This document shows positions 10,921-21,320 of a DNA stretch of 64,000 nucleotides, piece by piece; position 1 is the first letter of the stretch, and each line of letters opens with the position of its first letter. This DNA comes from Isoperla grammatica (Eukaryota > Arthropoda > Insecta > Plecoptera > Perlodidae): positions 29,451,298-29,515,297 of the forward strand of contig OX246746.1 of assembly GCA_945910005.1 (NCBI GenBank). Direction: 5' to 3'. The translations under genes and the position numbers were made by a program. The notes below the pieces were generated by a model, which searched no databases, was not told the DNA's origin, and saw nothing but the letters and a program-made list of their open reading frames with translations.

Positions 10921-13900
10921 CGACGTGGGAACTCAAGTGCGGGACGAAGTGACTTGCCGCACTCTAGCGCTGGTCTGTTTAGCTTCGAGCAGCGTCGTGG
11001 GAACTCAGGTGAGGGACGAAGTGACTTGCCGCACTCTAGCACTGGTCTGTCTAGCTTCGAGCAACGTCGTGGGAACTCGGGGGAGGGACGAAGTGACTTG
11101 CCGCACTCTAGCGCTGGTCTTTCTAGCTTCAAGCAGTGTCGTGGGAACTCGGGTGAGGGACGAAGTGACTTGCCGCACTCTAGCGCTGGTCTGTTTAGTT
11201 TCAAACAACGTCGTGGGAACTCGGGTGAGGGACGAAGTGACTTGCCGCACTCTAGCGCTGGTCTGTTTAGCTTCGAGCAACGTCGTGTGAACTCGGGTGA
11301 GGGACGAAGTGACTTGCCGCACTCTAGCGCTGGTCTGTTCAGCTTCCAGCAACGTCGTGTGAACTCGGGTGAGGGACGAAGTGACTTGCCGCATTCTAGC
11401 GCTGGTCTGTCTAGCTTCGAGCACCGTCGTGTGAACTCGGGTGAGGGACGAAGTGACTTGCTGCACTCTAGCGCTGGTCTGTTAAGCTTCGAGCAACGTC
11501 GTGGGAACTTGGGTGAAGGACGAAGTGACTTGCCGCACTCTAGCGCTGGTCTGTCTAGCTTTGAGCAATGTCGTGTGAACTCGGGTGAGGGACGAAGTGA
11601 CTTGCCGCACTCTAGCGCTGGTCTGTCTAGCTTCGAGCAACGTCGTGGGAACTCGGGTGAGGGACGAAGTGACTTGCTGCACTCTAGCCCTAGTCTGTCT
11701 AGCTTCGAGCAACGTCGTGGGAACTCGGGTGAGGGACGAAGTGACTTGCCGCACTCTAGCGCTGGTCTGTTTAGCTTCGAGCAACGTCGTGGGAACTCGG
11801 GTGAGGGACGAAGTGACTTGCCGCACTGTAGCGCTGGTCTGTTTAGCTTCGAGCAACGTCGTGTGAACCCGGGTGAGGGACGAAGTGACTTGCTGCACTC
11901 TAGCGCTGGTCTGTCTAGCTTCGAGCAGCGTCGTGGGAACTCGGGTGAGGGACGAAGTGACTTGCCGCACTCTAGCGCTGGTCTGTCTAGCTTTGAGCAA
12001 CGTCGTGGGAACTCGGGTGAGGGACGAAGTGACATGCCGCACTCTAGCGCTGGTCTGTCTAGCTTCGAGCAACGTCGTGGGAACTCGGGTGAGGGACGAA
12101 GTGACTTGCCGCACTCTAGCGCTGGTCTGTCTAGCTTCGAGCAACGTCGTGGGAACTCGGGTGAGGGACGAAGTGACTTGCCGCACTCTAGCGCTGGTCT
12201 GTCTAGCTTCAAGCAGTGTCGTGGGAACTCGGGTGAGAGACGAAGTGACTTGCCGCACTCTAGCGCTGGTCTTTCTAGCATCAAGCAGTGTCGTGGGAAC
12301 TCGGGTGAGGGACGAAGTGACTTGCCGCACTCTAGCGCTGGTCTGTTTAGTTTCGAGCAACGTCGTGGGAACTCGGGTGAGGGACGAAGTGACTTGCCGC
12401 ACTCTAGCGCTGGTCTGTTTAGCTTCGAGCAACGTCGTGTGAACTCGGGTGAGGGACGAAGTGACTTGCCGCACTCTAGCGCTGGTTTGTCTAGCTTCGA
12501 GCAACGTCGTGTGAACTCGGGTGAGGGACGAAGTGACTTGCCGCACTCTAGCGCTGGTCTGTTAAGCTTCGAGCAACGTCGTGGGAACTTGGGTGAGGGA
12601 CGAAGTGACTTGCCGCACTCTAGCGCTGGTCTGTCTAGCTTTGAGCAGCGTCGTGGGAACTCGGGTGAGGGAGGAAGTGACTTGCCCCACTCTAGCGCTG
12701 GTCTGTTTAGTTTCGAGCAACGTGGTGGGAACTCGGGTGAGGGACGAAGTGACTTGCTGCACTCTAGCCCTGGTCTGTCTAGCTTCGAGCAACGTCGTGA
12801 GACCTTGGGTGAGGGACAAAGTGACTTGCCGCACTCTTGCGCTGGTCTGTCTAGCTTTGAGCAGCGTCGTGGGAACTCAAGTGAGGGACGAAGTGACTTG
12901 CCGCACTCTAGCGCTGGTCTGTCTAGCTTTGAGCAACGTCGTGTGAACTCGGGTGAGGGACGAAGTGACTTGCCGCACTCTAGCGCTGGTCTGTCTAGCT
13001 TCGAGCAACGTCGTGTGAACTCGGGTGAGGGACGAAGTGACTTGCCGCACTCTAGCGCTGGTCTGTCTAGCTTTGAGCAGCGTCGTGGAAACTCGGGTGA
13101 GGGACGAAGTGACTTGCCGCACTCTAGCACTGGTCTCTTTAGCTTCGAGCAACGTCGTGGGAACTCGGGTGAGGGACGAAGTGACTTGCTGCACTCTAGC
13201 GCTGGTCTGTCTAGCTTCGAGCAACGTCGTGTGAACTCGGGTGAGGGACGAAGTGACTTGCTGCACTCTAGCGCTGGTCTGTCTAGCTTCGAGCAACGTC
13301 GTGTGAACTCGGGTGAGGGACGAAGTGACTTGCCGCACTCTAGCGCTGGTCTGTCTAGCTTCGAGCAGCGTCGTGGGAACTCGGGTGAGGGACGAAGTGG
13401 CTTGCCGCACTCTAGCGCTGGTCTGTCTAGCTTCGAGCAACGTCGTGGGAACTCGGGTGAGGGACGAAGTGACTTGCCGCACTCTAGCGCTGGTCTGTCT
13501 AGCTTCTAGCAACGTCGTGGGAACTCGGGTGAGGGACGAAGTGACTGGCCGCACTCTAGCGCTGGTCTGTCTAGCTTTGAGCAGCGTCGTGGGAACTCGG
13601 GTGAGGGACGAAGTGACTTGCCACACTCTAGCGCTGGTCTGTCTAGCTTCGAGCAACGTCGTGGGAACCCGGGTGAGGGACGAAGTGACTTGCCGCACTC
13701 TAGCGCTGGTCTGTTTAGCTTCGAGCAGCGTCGTGTGAACCCGGGTGAGGGACGAAGTGACTTGCTGCACTCTAGCGCTGGTCTGTTTAGCTTCGAGCAA
13801 CGTCGTGTGAACTCGGGTGAGGGACGAAGTGACTTGCCGCACTCTAGCGCTGGTCTGTCTAGCTTCGAGCAACGTCGTGTGAACCCGGGTGAGGGACGAA

Positions 13901-14249
13901 GTGACTTGCCGCACTCTAGCGCTGGTCTGTCTAGCTTCGAGCAACGTCGTGTGAACTCGGGTGAGGGACGAAGTGACTTGCCGCACTCTAGCGCTGGTCT
14001 GTTTAGCTTCGGGCAACGTCGTGTGAACTCGGGTGAGGGACGAAGTGACTTGCTGCACTCTAGCGCTGGTCTGTCTAGCTTCGAGCAGCGTCGTGTGAAC
14101 TTGGGTGAGGGACGAAGTGACTTGCCGCACTCTAGCGCTGGTCTGGTTAGCTTCGAGCAACGTTGTGGGAACTCGGGTGAGGGACGAAGTGACTTGCCGC
14201 ACTCTAGCGCTGGTCTGTCTAGCTTCAAGCAGCGTCATGGGAACTTAGG
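10921..14249 (+). repeat. 72-bp minisatellite array, forward orientation (~46 copies)
   Basis: The unit of exactly 72 bp contains GGGACGAAGTGACTTGCCGC and TCTAGCGCTGGTCTGTCTAG. Recurring variants (C/T in CTGTYTAGC, G/T in GTCGTGKGAAC, C/T in TTGCYGCAC, A/G in GAGCAR) are scattered through the array. Because 72 is divisible by 3, two frames on each strand stay open for hundreds of codons. The variants change amino acids in every open frame, so I regard these frames as non-coding. Diagnostic variants recur 1080 bp apart (15 units), showing a segmental duplication inside the array. Confidence 0.95.
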
Positions 14250-14358
14250 TAGCCAGGAGTGTTTCGTGACTACTGCAGTAGTCAGGCTGGCCAAGCCAGT
14301 ACCCGTGCAGAACTCTAGTCGGTACTATGGGTGTCTGGAGTTCTAGGTCCAGTTTTAC

Positions 14359-14493
14359 CTTGACGCGCTTGAATCCTCCTCCTGGCAGCGCAATACGATG
14401 GTAGTAGCGCTCGTCCCTGAAGTCTGAAGCATTAAGTAGGCGGGACACTGAGATCTCCTCCTGGAACAACAGTAACATCGTTGAACGTGTGAG
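14359..14493 (-). CDS. CPEB-like gene: RRM1 beta-strand exon
   Basis: 45 codons run from an acceptor ending at 14494 to the donor GTAAAA at 14358. 'MLLLFQEEISVSRLLNA' matches the CPEB RNP1-proximal strand and helix. The first five residues do not resemble CPEB, and the upstream phase does not fit. An acceptor at TTGTTCCAG inside the exon is an alternative start. The 72-bp array begins about 110 bp downstream on the transcribed strand. Confidence 0.55.
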
Positions 14494-17342
14494 CTAGTGC
14501 CAGGATATCAGGATACACACTTCGTCAACCCTTACGAGAGATAATAGAGGTAGGATTTATCAACCAGTTGCACATAATTATGTATTGGTATTGTTATAAT
14601 TTATAGCTCATCATTATTATAGCTATAAATATATAAGACCAAAAAGTAGGCCTTCATAAAATATGGTAATATTAGAACGAAATGAAAATGCAATAATTGG
14701 AAGTGAACAGATAAGAAAGATTAATTGATTGAATAATTAAAATGACCTAATTGAGGGAACAGGCAATGATGGCGTCTTGTTTATGTTTGAGTTCTAAATA
14801 CTCTGTAGTTCACATAATAAGACAACAGTCAACATTTGCTAGTCGGCTAGTAGTAGCATGTAAATGGATCCACGAAGCACTGATCTGTACTATAGCGGGC
14901 TGTCATCGTCCACGCACTTGCGTTCTGCTACTACCCGATTAGATAATATTGAGCGGTGGTACAACCGCTGTTGAGGAATACAACAATTGATACACAATCA
15001 CAGTCAACATTCGCTAGTCGGTTAGTAGTAGAATGTAGTCGCATCCACGAAGCACTGATCCGTACTATCCGCGCGATCATCGTCCACAGTCATCGTCCAC
15101 GCACTTGCGTTCTGCTACTACCCGACTAGATAGTATGGAGCGGTGGTACAACCCCTGTTGCAGAGGAAACAAGAACGCAGTGTACACACCTGGAAGTGAA
15201 GGAAAGCGACCCCTTAGGAGGGAAGACCACGTTAGACTCCACTTTGTAAGGCCACTCTACCTTGACCTGGCCAAACAAGCAGAAGTGGCTGGCGATGTCA
15301 TCTGTGAACAAGAGAAGTTGTCAGTCCCACGCTGCCTTGCAACAACAAGTAGGCCCTACTGATAGTAATAGCTAAGAGAGTAGGGGGTAATAATTTACTT
15401 CAATTTTCCCAAACAAAATTGTCAGTAAGTTTAGTGTGCGTTTCATACATATTCTCTGAAGAAGCTCTCACAAGAGCAATTTTATTGCAAGCAATTGACC
15501 ACTAAATACTGACTTGATGCATTCTGGTGGCAAGAAAATAAACTGTTATGAGTAGGAGTTTAGCTGCCAATTGTTCATTGTTGGGTTATTGTTAAATTAT
15601 CAATGGTGCTGTAAGGAGGCTGCTTAGCAGCCCTATCTGTGATAGTTTGAGTCCTCATTGGCTGATGTACGGGAATATGGCCGCCAATAACGTCGGTGAC
15701 GTCACGTGAATATAAAGATAGCATTGCTCGTGGGAAGGAACTAGAAGTAGCTGATGACGTGACAAGTGTGTTGCCGTACTCACCATCGAGCAGGTCGACG
15801 GGCAGCCCCCCGACGAACACTTTGCGTGAGAAGAACACGGACCGGGCAGTGGGCGGGCCGGGCCGAGGGGGCGGGGCCACGCTGACCTTGGGGGATCCCT
15901 CAAACCAGCCGGGCATGGCGGGGCGCAGACACCGCTCCATGTTGGCCATGTTGTCGAGCAAGCTGTACTCGGAGACAGTGACGGCGGCCATCTGTTGCTC
16001 TGCCGTGGACACCTCCGCGTTGACGCGCTCGCCCTCATGGGACGGGGTATTCAGCATCAGGCCCCGGCCTAGGATGGCGCGCGGGGCTGCCGTGCCGAGG
16101 GCGCCTAGGAACAACATTATATATACATCAATACAGATAAATACTACTATCTCACATTCACTTTACAACGCGTTTCTGGACCTGCATCTCGAATGAATAT
16201 ATGAATGAATGAATTGATTATTGGTTGGTTCGTTTTTGGTTTGTTGGTGGTTGGGTAGATGAATGGATGGATAAATGAATAGATTGATTTCACTCGTTGG
16301 CTAGGTCAGTATAGTCATGTTATGGAGCATAATGATTGATGTAATGCATTGATTGGTTGATTGATTGCTTTCACTCGTGGTTCGTCAATAGTCTCGTTAT
16401 GGGCAATCTTATTGGGAGACCAGTTTGAATTTCTAGTCCAAACTGAAGCCCGCGTGATAAATGTAGTCATATCTAATATTTTTAACCTAACTAACTTTTA
16501 AACTAACCTGTAGCGCTGGAGGTGGCAACACCCTCACAGCTGGTCACATCCTCAGTCAGACGCCTCAGTCTATCTGCCTTGATGGGTCCTTCGCGCCAGG
16601 ACTGGTCACGTAACCTGCAAGCTTAACAATCTATCTATAGAGCAGACCTGAATAAGAAACTGGTTTTATGTGTGTGAAATAACTTTGTCCGTACGGGATC
16701 TTTCAATATATTGGCGGAAATATACACATATAGTTCTATAAATACAATAACAGTCCTAATAAAAATTAATGAGAGAGGGTGAAGGTGTACCACCAATATT
16801 ACGATCTCGATCGAAGTTACTATTTATCCGTGGAATAACTTTTTTCACCATGGCAACCACCAACCAGAAGCTTTGAAGTGTTGCTTATCCCGAGGATAAC
16901 TTTATCTAGAACCTTATCCCGAGATCGTAATACTGTGCCCAAGTATTTGTGCGTGCGTGCATGTGAACTCACCCTCCACCATTGTCGGCTCGTGGTCGGA
17001 CTGAGATCTTTTGCCAGGTTCACGCTTTGTCGGCATCTCTGCTGCGGTCGACACATTGGGACTCCCAGAGTCATGGTTAGACGGGCCCGCGATGGGAGAC
17101 GGCGACGCGTTGCCTTCCAACCCCTTCTGTTGCTCCAGTGTGACGCCTGCGACCTTCTCCCTCAAGCGCTTCTCTCCCATCTTGTCTGCCTATTTCTGGC
17201 GCGCGCACCTCGATAAGAACGGAGTCGCGTGGTCGGCCATCTCCGCCGGCTGAGCTTGCTTCACTCTCGAGGGCAGGGCGATGTTCTCTGCAGCCTTAGA
17301 GGGCGCCACCTTACCCTGTATCGGCCTCCTCTCTTGACCCAT
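14359..17342 (-). CDS. CPEB-like RNA-binding protein, partial (linker exons and RRM1)
   Basis: Exons on the - strand in transcript order: 17342-17209 (possible ATG exon), 16614-16508, 16104-15784, 15301-15190 and 14493-14359. Joining 16104-15784 to 15301-15190 gives a continuous RRM1: RNP2 'KVFVGGLPVDLL', then 'DDIASHFCLFGQVKVEWP', then 'FPPKG'. The 14493-14359 exon continues with 'LLLFQEEISVSRLL', matching the CPEB 'FLLFQEE' strand. CPEB proteins bind U-rich cytoplasmic polyadenylation elements in 3' UTRs and control translation. RRM2 and the C-terminal zinc-binding domain are not found here. The junction between 15190 and 14493 is out of phase with the obvious splice sites, so either a small exon was missed or the copy is damaged. 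Family call is confident; completeness and function are not. Confidence 0.65.
14826..15168. repeat. Direct duplication of ~150 bp inside the CPEB-like intron
   Basis: Copies at 14826-14978 and 15001-15168 share CAGTCAACATT, TCCACGAAGCACTGAT, TGCGTTCTGCTACTACCCGA and GAGCGGTGGTACAAC. The second copy contains an extra internal duplication of CATCGTCCAC. It ends just short of the RRM1 core exon. Confidence 0.8.
15190..15301 (-). CDS. CPEB-like gene: RRM1 core exon
   Basis: The acceptor is TTGTTCACAG. G|AT completes an Asp codon, giving 'DDIASHFCLFGQVKVEWPYK' and then 'NVVFPPKG', which aligns with the CPEB RRM1 core. The likely donor is TTCCAG|GTGTGT at 15190. A donor directly after 'PPKG' would match the usual CPEB boundary better but has no good GT. 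Confidence 0.65.
15697..15717 (+). promoter_or_regulatory. CRE / E-box / TATA-like cluster
   Basis: A perfect CRE palindrome TGACGTCA (15697-15704) overlaps an E-box CACGTG (15703-15708), followed by TATAAAG at 15711-15717. It sits in an intron of the CPEB-like gene. The TATA-like box faces the + strand, where no gene is visible. Confidence 0.35.
15784..16104 (-). CDS. CPEB-like gene: linker and RRM1 RNP2 exon
   Basis: The acceptor is TTCCTAG and the donor is a strong GTGAGTACG. About 107 residues are encoded: a proline-rich linker ('APPPRPGPP') followed by 'FFSRKVFVGGLPVDLLD', the start of CPEB RRM1. Confidence 0.7.
16508..16614 (-). CDS. CPEB-like gene: linker exon
   Basis: The acceptor is GCTTGCAG, the donor GTTAGT, and one frame is open ('LRDQSWREGP' ... 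'EGVATSSAT'). It ends with one base of a Gly codon that is completed by the next exon. Confidence 0.55.
17209..17342 (-). CDS. CPEB-like gene: candidate first coding exon
   Basis: An ATG at 17342 opens 44 codons plus two bases to the donor GTGCGC at 17208. Its phase matches the acceptor before 16614 (AG|G = Arg). A second coding-like segment at 17180-16963 (starting 'MGEKRLREK', donor GTGAGT) has the wrong phase for that acceptor and may be an alternative exon. Confidence 0.4.
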
Positions 17343-17453
17343 TGAGATCTCCTCAATGTTAGTCAGATTGGAAGGGGGTAGCATGATGCCTCGTGGCTTA
17401 GCTGAGTGCCAGGAAAGGGCTTCCTCCTTAAAGCCATTACCAGCTGTAGGGGA

Positions 17454-20400
17454 CGTCCCTCACCCGAGTTCACACGACGCTGCTCGAAGCTAAACAGACC
17501 AGCGCTAGAGTGCGGCAAGTCACTTCGTCCCTCACCCGAGTTCACACGACGCTGCTCGAAGCTAAACAGACCAGCGCTAGAGTGCGGCAAGTCACTTCGT
17601 CCCTCACCCGAGTTCCCACGACGCTGCTCAAAGCTAAACAGACCAGCGCTAGAGTGCGGCAAGTCACTTCGTCCCTCACCCGAGTTCCCACGACGTTGCT
17701 CGAAGCTTAACAGACCAGCGCTAGAGTGCGGCAAGTCACTTCGTCCCTCACCCGAGTTCACACGCGTTGCTCGAAGCTAAACAGACCAGCACTAGAGTGC
17801 GGCAAGTCACTTCGTCCCTCACCCGAGTTCCCACGACGTTGCTCGAAGCTTACCAGACCAGCGCTAGAGTGCGGCAAGTCACTTCGTCCCTCACCCGAGT
17901 TCACACGACGCTGCTCGAAGCTAAACAGACCAGCGCTAGAGCGCGGCAAGTCACTTCGTCTCTCACCCGAGTTCACACGACGCTGCTCGAAGCTAAACAG
18001 ACCAGCGCTAGAGTGCGGCAAGTCACTTCGTCCCTCACCCGAGTTCCCACGACGTTGCTCAAAGCTAGACAGACCAGCGCTAGAGTGCGGCAAGTCACTT
18101 CGTCCCTCACCCCAGTTCCCACGACGTTGCTCGAAGCTAGACAGAGCAGCGCTAGAGTGCGGCAAGTCACTTCGTCCCTCACCCGAGTTCACACGACATT
18201 GCTCGAAGCCAGACAGACCAGCGCTAGAGTGCGGCAAGTCACTTTGTCCCTCACCCGAGTTCACACGACGCTGCTCGAAGCTAAACAGACCAGCGCTAGA
18301 GTGCGGCAAGTCACTTCGTCCCTCACCCGAGTTCCCACAACGTTGCTCGAAGCTAGACAGACCAGCGCTAGAGTGCGGCAAGTCACTTCGTCCCTCACCC
18401 GAGTTCACACGACGTTGCTCGAAGCTAGACAGACCAGCGCTAGAGTGCGGCAAGTCACTTCGTCCCTCACCCGAGTTCCCACGACGTTGCTCAAAGCTAG
18501 ACAGACCAGCGCTAGAGTGCGGCAAGTCACTTCGTCCCTCACCCGAGTTCCCACAACGTTGCTCGAAGCTAGACAGACCAGCGCTAGAGTGCGGCAAGTC
18601 ACTTCGTCCCTCACCTGAGTTCACACGACGTTGCTCGAAGCTAAACAGACCAGCGCTAGAGTGCGGCAAGTCACTTCGTCCCTCACCCGAGTTCCCACGA
18701 CGTTGCTCGAAGCTTACCAGACCAGCGCTAGAGTGAGGCAAGTCACTGCGTCCCTCACCCGAGTTCCCACGACGTTGCTTGAAGCTAAACAGACCAGCGC
18801 TAGAGTGCGGCAAGTCACTTCGTCCCTCACCCGAGTTCCCACGACGTTGCTCAAAGCTAAACAGACCAGCACAAGAGTGCGGCAAGTCACTTCGTCCCTC
18901 ACCCGAATTCACACCCTGTTGCTCGAACCTAGACAGACAAGCGCTAGAGTGTGGCAAGTCACTTCGTCCCTCACCCAAGTTCACACCCTGTTGCTCGAAG
19001 CTAAACAGACCAGCGCTAGAGTCCGGCAAGTCACTTCGTCCCTCACCCGAGTTCCCACGACGTTGCTCGAAGCTAAACAGACCAGCGCTAGAGTGCGGCA
19101 AGTCACTTCGTCCCTCACCCGAGTTCCCACGACGTTGCTCGAAGCTAAACAGACCAGCGCTTGAGTGCGGCAAGTCACTTCGTCCCTCACCCGAGTTCCC
19201 ACGACGTTGCTTGAAGCTAAACAGACCAGCGCTAGAGTGCGGCAAGTCACTTCGACCCTCACCCGAGTTCACACGACGTTGCTCGAAGCTAAACAGACCA
19301 GCGCTAGAGTGAGGCAAGTCACTGCGTCCCTCACCCGAGTTCCCACGACGTTGCTCGAAGCTAGACAGACCAGCGCTAGAGTGCGGCAAGTCACTTCGTC
19401 CCTCACCCGAGTTCCCACGACGTTGCTCGAAGCTAAACAGACCAGCGCTAGAGTGCGGCAAGTCACTTCGTCCCTCACCCGAGTTCACACCCTGTTGCTC
19501 GAAGCTAGACAGACCAGCGCTAGAGTGCGGCAAGTCACTTCGTCCCTCACCCGAGTTCCCACAACGTTGCTCGAAGCTTAACAGACCAGCGCTAGAGTGC
19601 GGCAAGTCACTTCCTCCCTTACCCGAGTTCCCACGACGTTGCTCGAAGCTAGACAGACCAGCGCTAGAGTGCGGCAAGTCACTTCGTCCCTCACCCGAGT
19701 TCACACGACGTTGCTCGAAGCTAGACAGACCAGCGCTAGAGTGTGGCAAGTCACTTCGTCCCTCACCCGAGTTCACACGACGTTGCTCGAAGCTAGACAG
19801 ACCAGCGCTAGAGTGCGGCAAGTCACTTCGTCCCTCACCCGAGTTCCCACGACGTTGCTCGAAGCTAGACAGACCAGCGCTAGAGTGCGGCAAGTCACTT
19901 CGTCCCTCACCCGAGTTCCCACGACGTTGCTCGAAGCTAGACAGACCAGCGCTAGAGTGCGGCAAGTCACTTCGTCCCTCACCCGAGTTCACACGACGTT
20001 GCTCGAAGCTAAACAGACCAGCGCTAGAGTGCGGCAAGTCACTTCGTCCCTCACCCGAGTTCACACGACGTTGCTCGAAGCCAGACAGACCAGCGCTAGA
20101 GTGCGGCAAGTCACTTTGTCCCTCACCTGAGTTCCCACGACGTTGCTCGAAGCTAAACAGACCAGCACTAGAGTGCGGCAAGTCACTTTGTCCCTCACCC
20201 GAGTTCCCACGACGTTGCTCGAAGCTAGACAGACCAGCGCTAGAGTGCGGCAAGTCACTTCGTCCCTCACCCGAGTTCCCACGACGTTGCTCGAAGCTAG
20301 ACAGACCAGCGCTAGAGTGCGGCAAGTCACTTCGTCCCTCACCCGAGTTCCCACGACGTTGCTCGAAGCTAGACAGACCAGCGCTAGAGTGCGGCAAGTC

Positions 20401-21090
20401 ACTTCGTCCCTCACCCGAGTTCCCACGACGTTGCTCGAAGCTAGACAGACCAGCGCTAGAGTGCGGCAAGTCACTTCGTCCCTCACCCGAGTTCACACGA
20501 CGTTGCTCAAAGCTAAACAGACCAGCGCTAGAGTGCGGCAAGTCACTTCGTCCCTCACCCGAGTTCACACGACGTTGCTCGAAGCCAGACAGACCAGCGC
20601 TTGAGTGTGGCAAGTCACTTTGTCCCTCACCCGAGTCCCCACGACGTTGCTCGAAGCCAGACAGAGCAGCGCTAGAGTGCGGCAAGTCACTTCGTCCCTC
20701 CCCCGAGTTCCCACGACGTTGCTCGAAGCTAAACAGACCAGCGCTAGAGTGCGGCAAGTCACTTCGTCCCTCACCTGAGTTCCCACGACGCTGCTCGAAG
20801 CTAAATAGACTAGCGCTAGAGTGCGGCAAGTCACTTCGCCCCTCACCCGAGTTCCCACGACGTTGCTCGAAGCTAAATAGACCAGCGCTAGAGTGCGGCA
20901 AGTCACTTCGTCCCTCACCCGAGTTCCCACGACGTTGCTCGAAGCTAGACAGACCAGCGCTAGAGTGCGGCAAGTCACTTTGTCCCTCACCTAAGTTCTA
21001 ACGACGTTGCTCGAAGCTAAACAGACCAGCGCTAGAGTGCGGCAAGTCACTTCGTCCCTCACCCAAGTTCTAACGACGTTGCTCGAAGCT
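17454..21090 (-). repeat. 72-bp minisatellite array, inverted orientation (~50 copies)
   Basis: This is the same 72-bp unit as at 10921-14249 but reverse-complemented (CAGACCAGCGCTAGAGTGCG, AAGTCACTTCGTCCCTCACC). It carries the same set of recurring variants as the first array. One unit near 17763 lacks 2 bp. Local segment duplications are visible: TACCAGACCAG recurs 864 bp apart (12 units), and GAGTGAGGCA 576 bp apart (8 units). Confidence 0.95.
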
Positions 21091-21320
21091 ATCTGTCGCG
21101 TGACCCGGTACTTTTGCCGTGCGCCCGTAGCGCATGCGATGCTGTGGTTGCACCATGTTGCTCTCCCCACAGCTGGGCATACCAGCCTGGATAGACAAGA
21201 AACCAGGGTATATCTTATTATCTTTGGCCAAACCCTAAGAATGGGGCCAGGTGTTTAAATTATGACTGAGCAGGGCAAACGAAGGAGGAAGTATCGAACA
21301 AATTCTTTCTCTCTTATTGT
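21091..21320. other. Unassigned sequence after the inverted array
   Basis: The 72-bp periodicity stops within a unit at about 21090. No gene or transposon end is recognised in this stretch. Confidence 0.4.

Noticed and set aside
10954..13509. 851-codon open frame on the + strand and 744-codon frame opposite
   Set aside because: Same tandem-repeat artefact as the inverted array. No start context, domain or splice evidence.
15575..16117. 180-codon - strand frame as a complete protein
   Set aside because: It runs through a strong splice donor at 15783 into intron. Only 16104-15784 is supported as exon.
17758..20973. 1071-codon open frame on the - strand
   Set aside because: Product of the 72-bp tandem unit, whose length preserves frame. 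Variants between units are non-synonymous, and overlapping frames on both strands are equally open.
10921..21090. CRISPR-like regular repeats
   Set aside because: The units are contiguous with no unique spacers, and the genome is eukaryotic.
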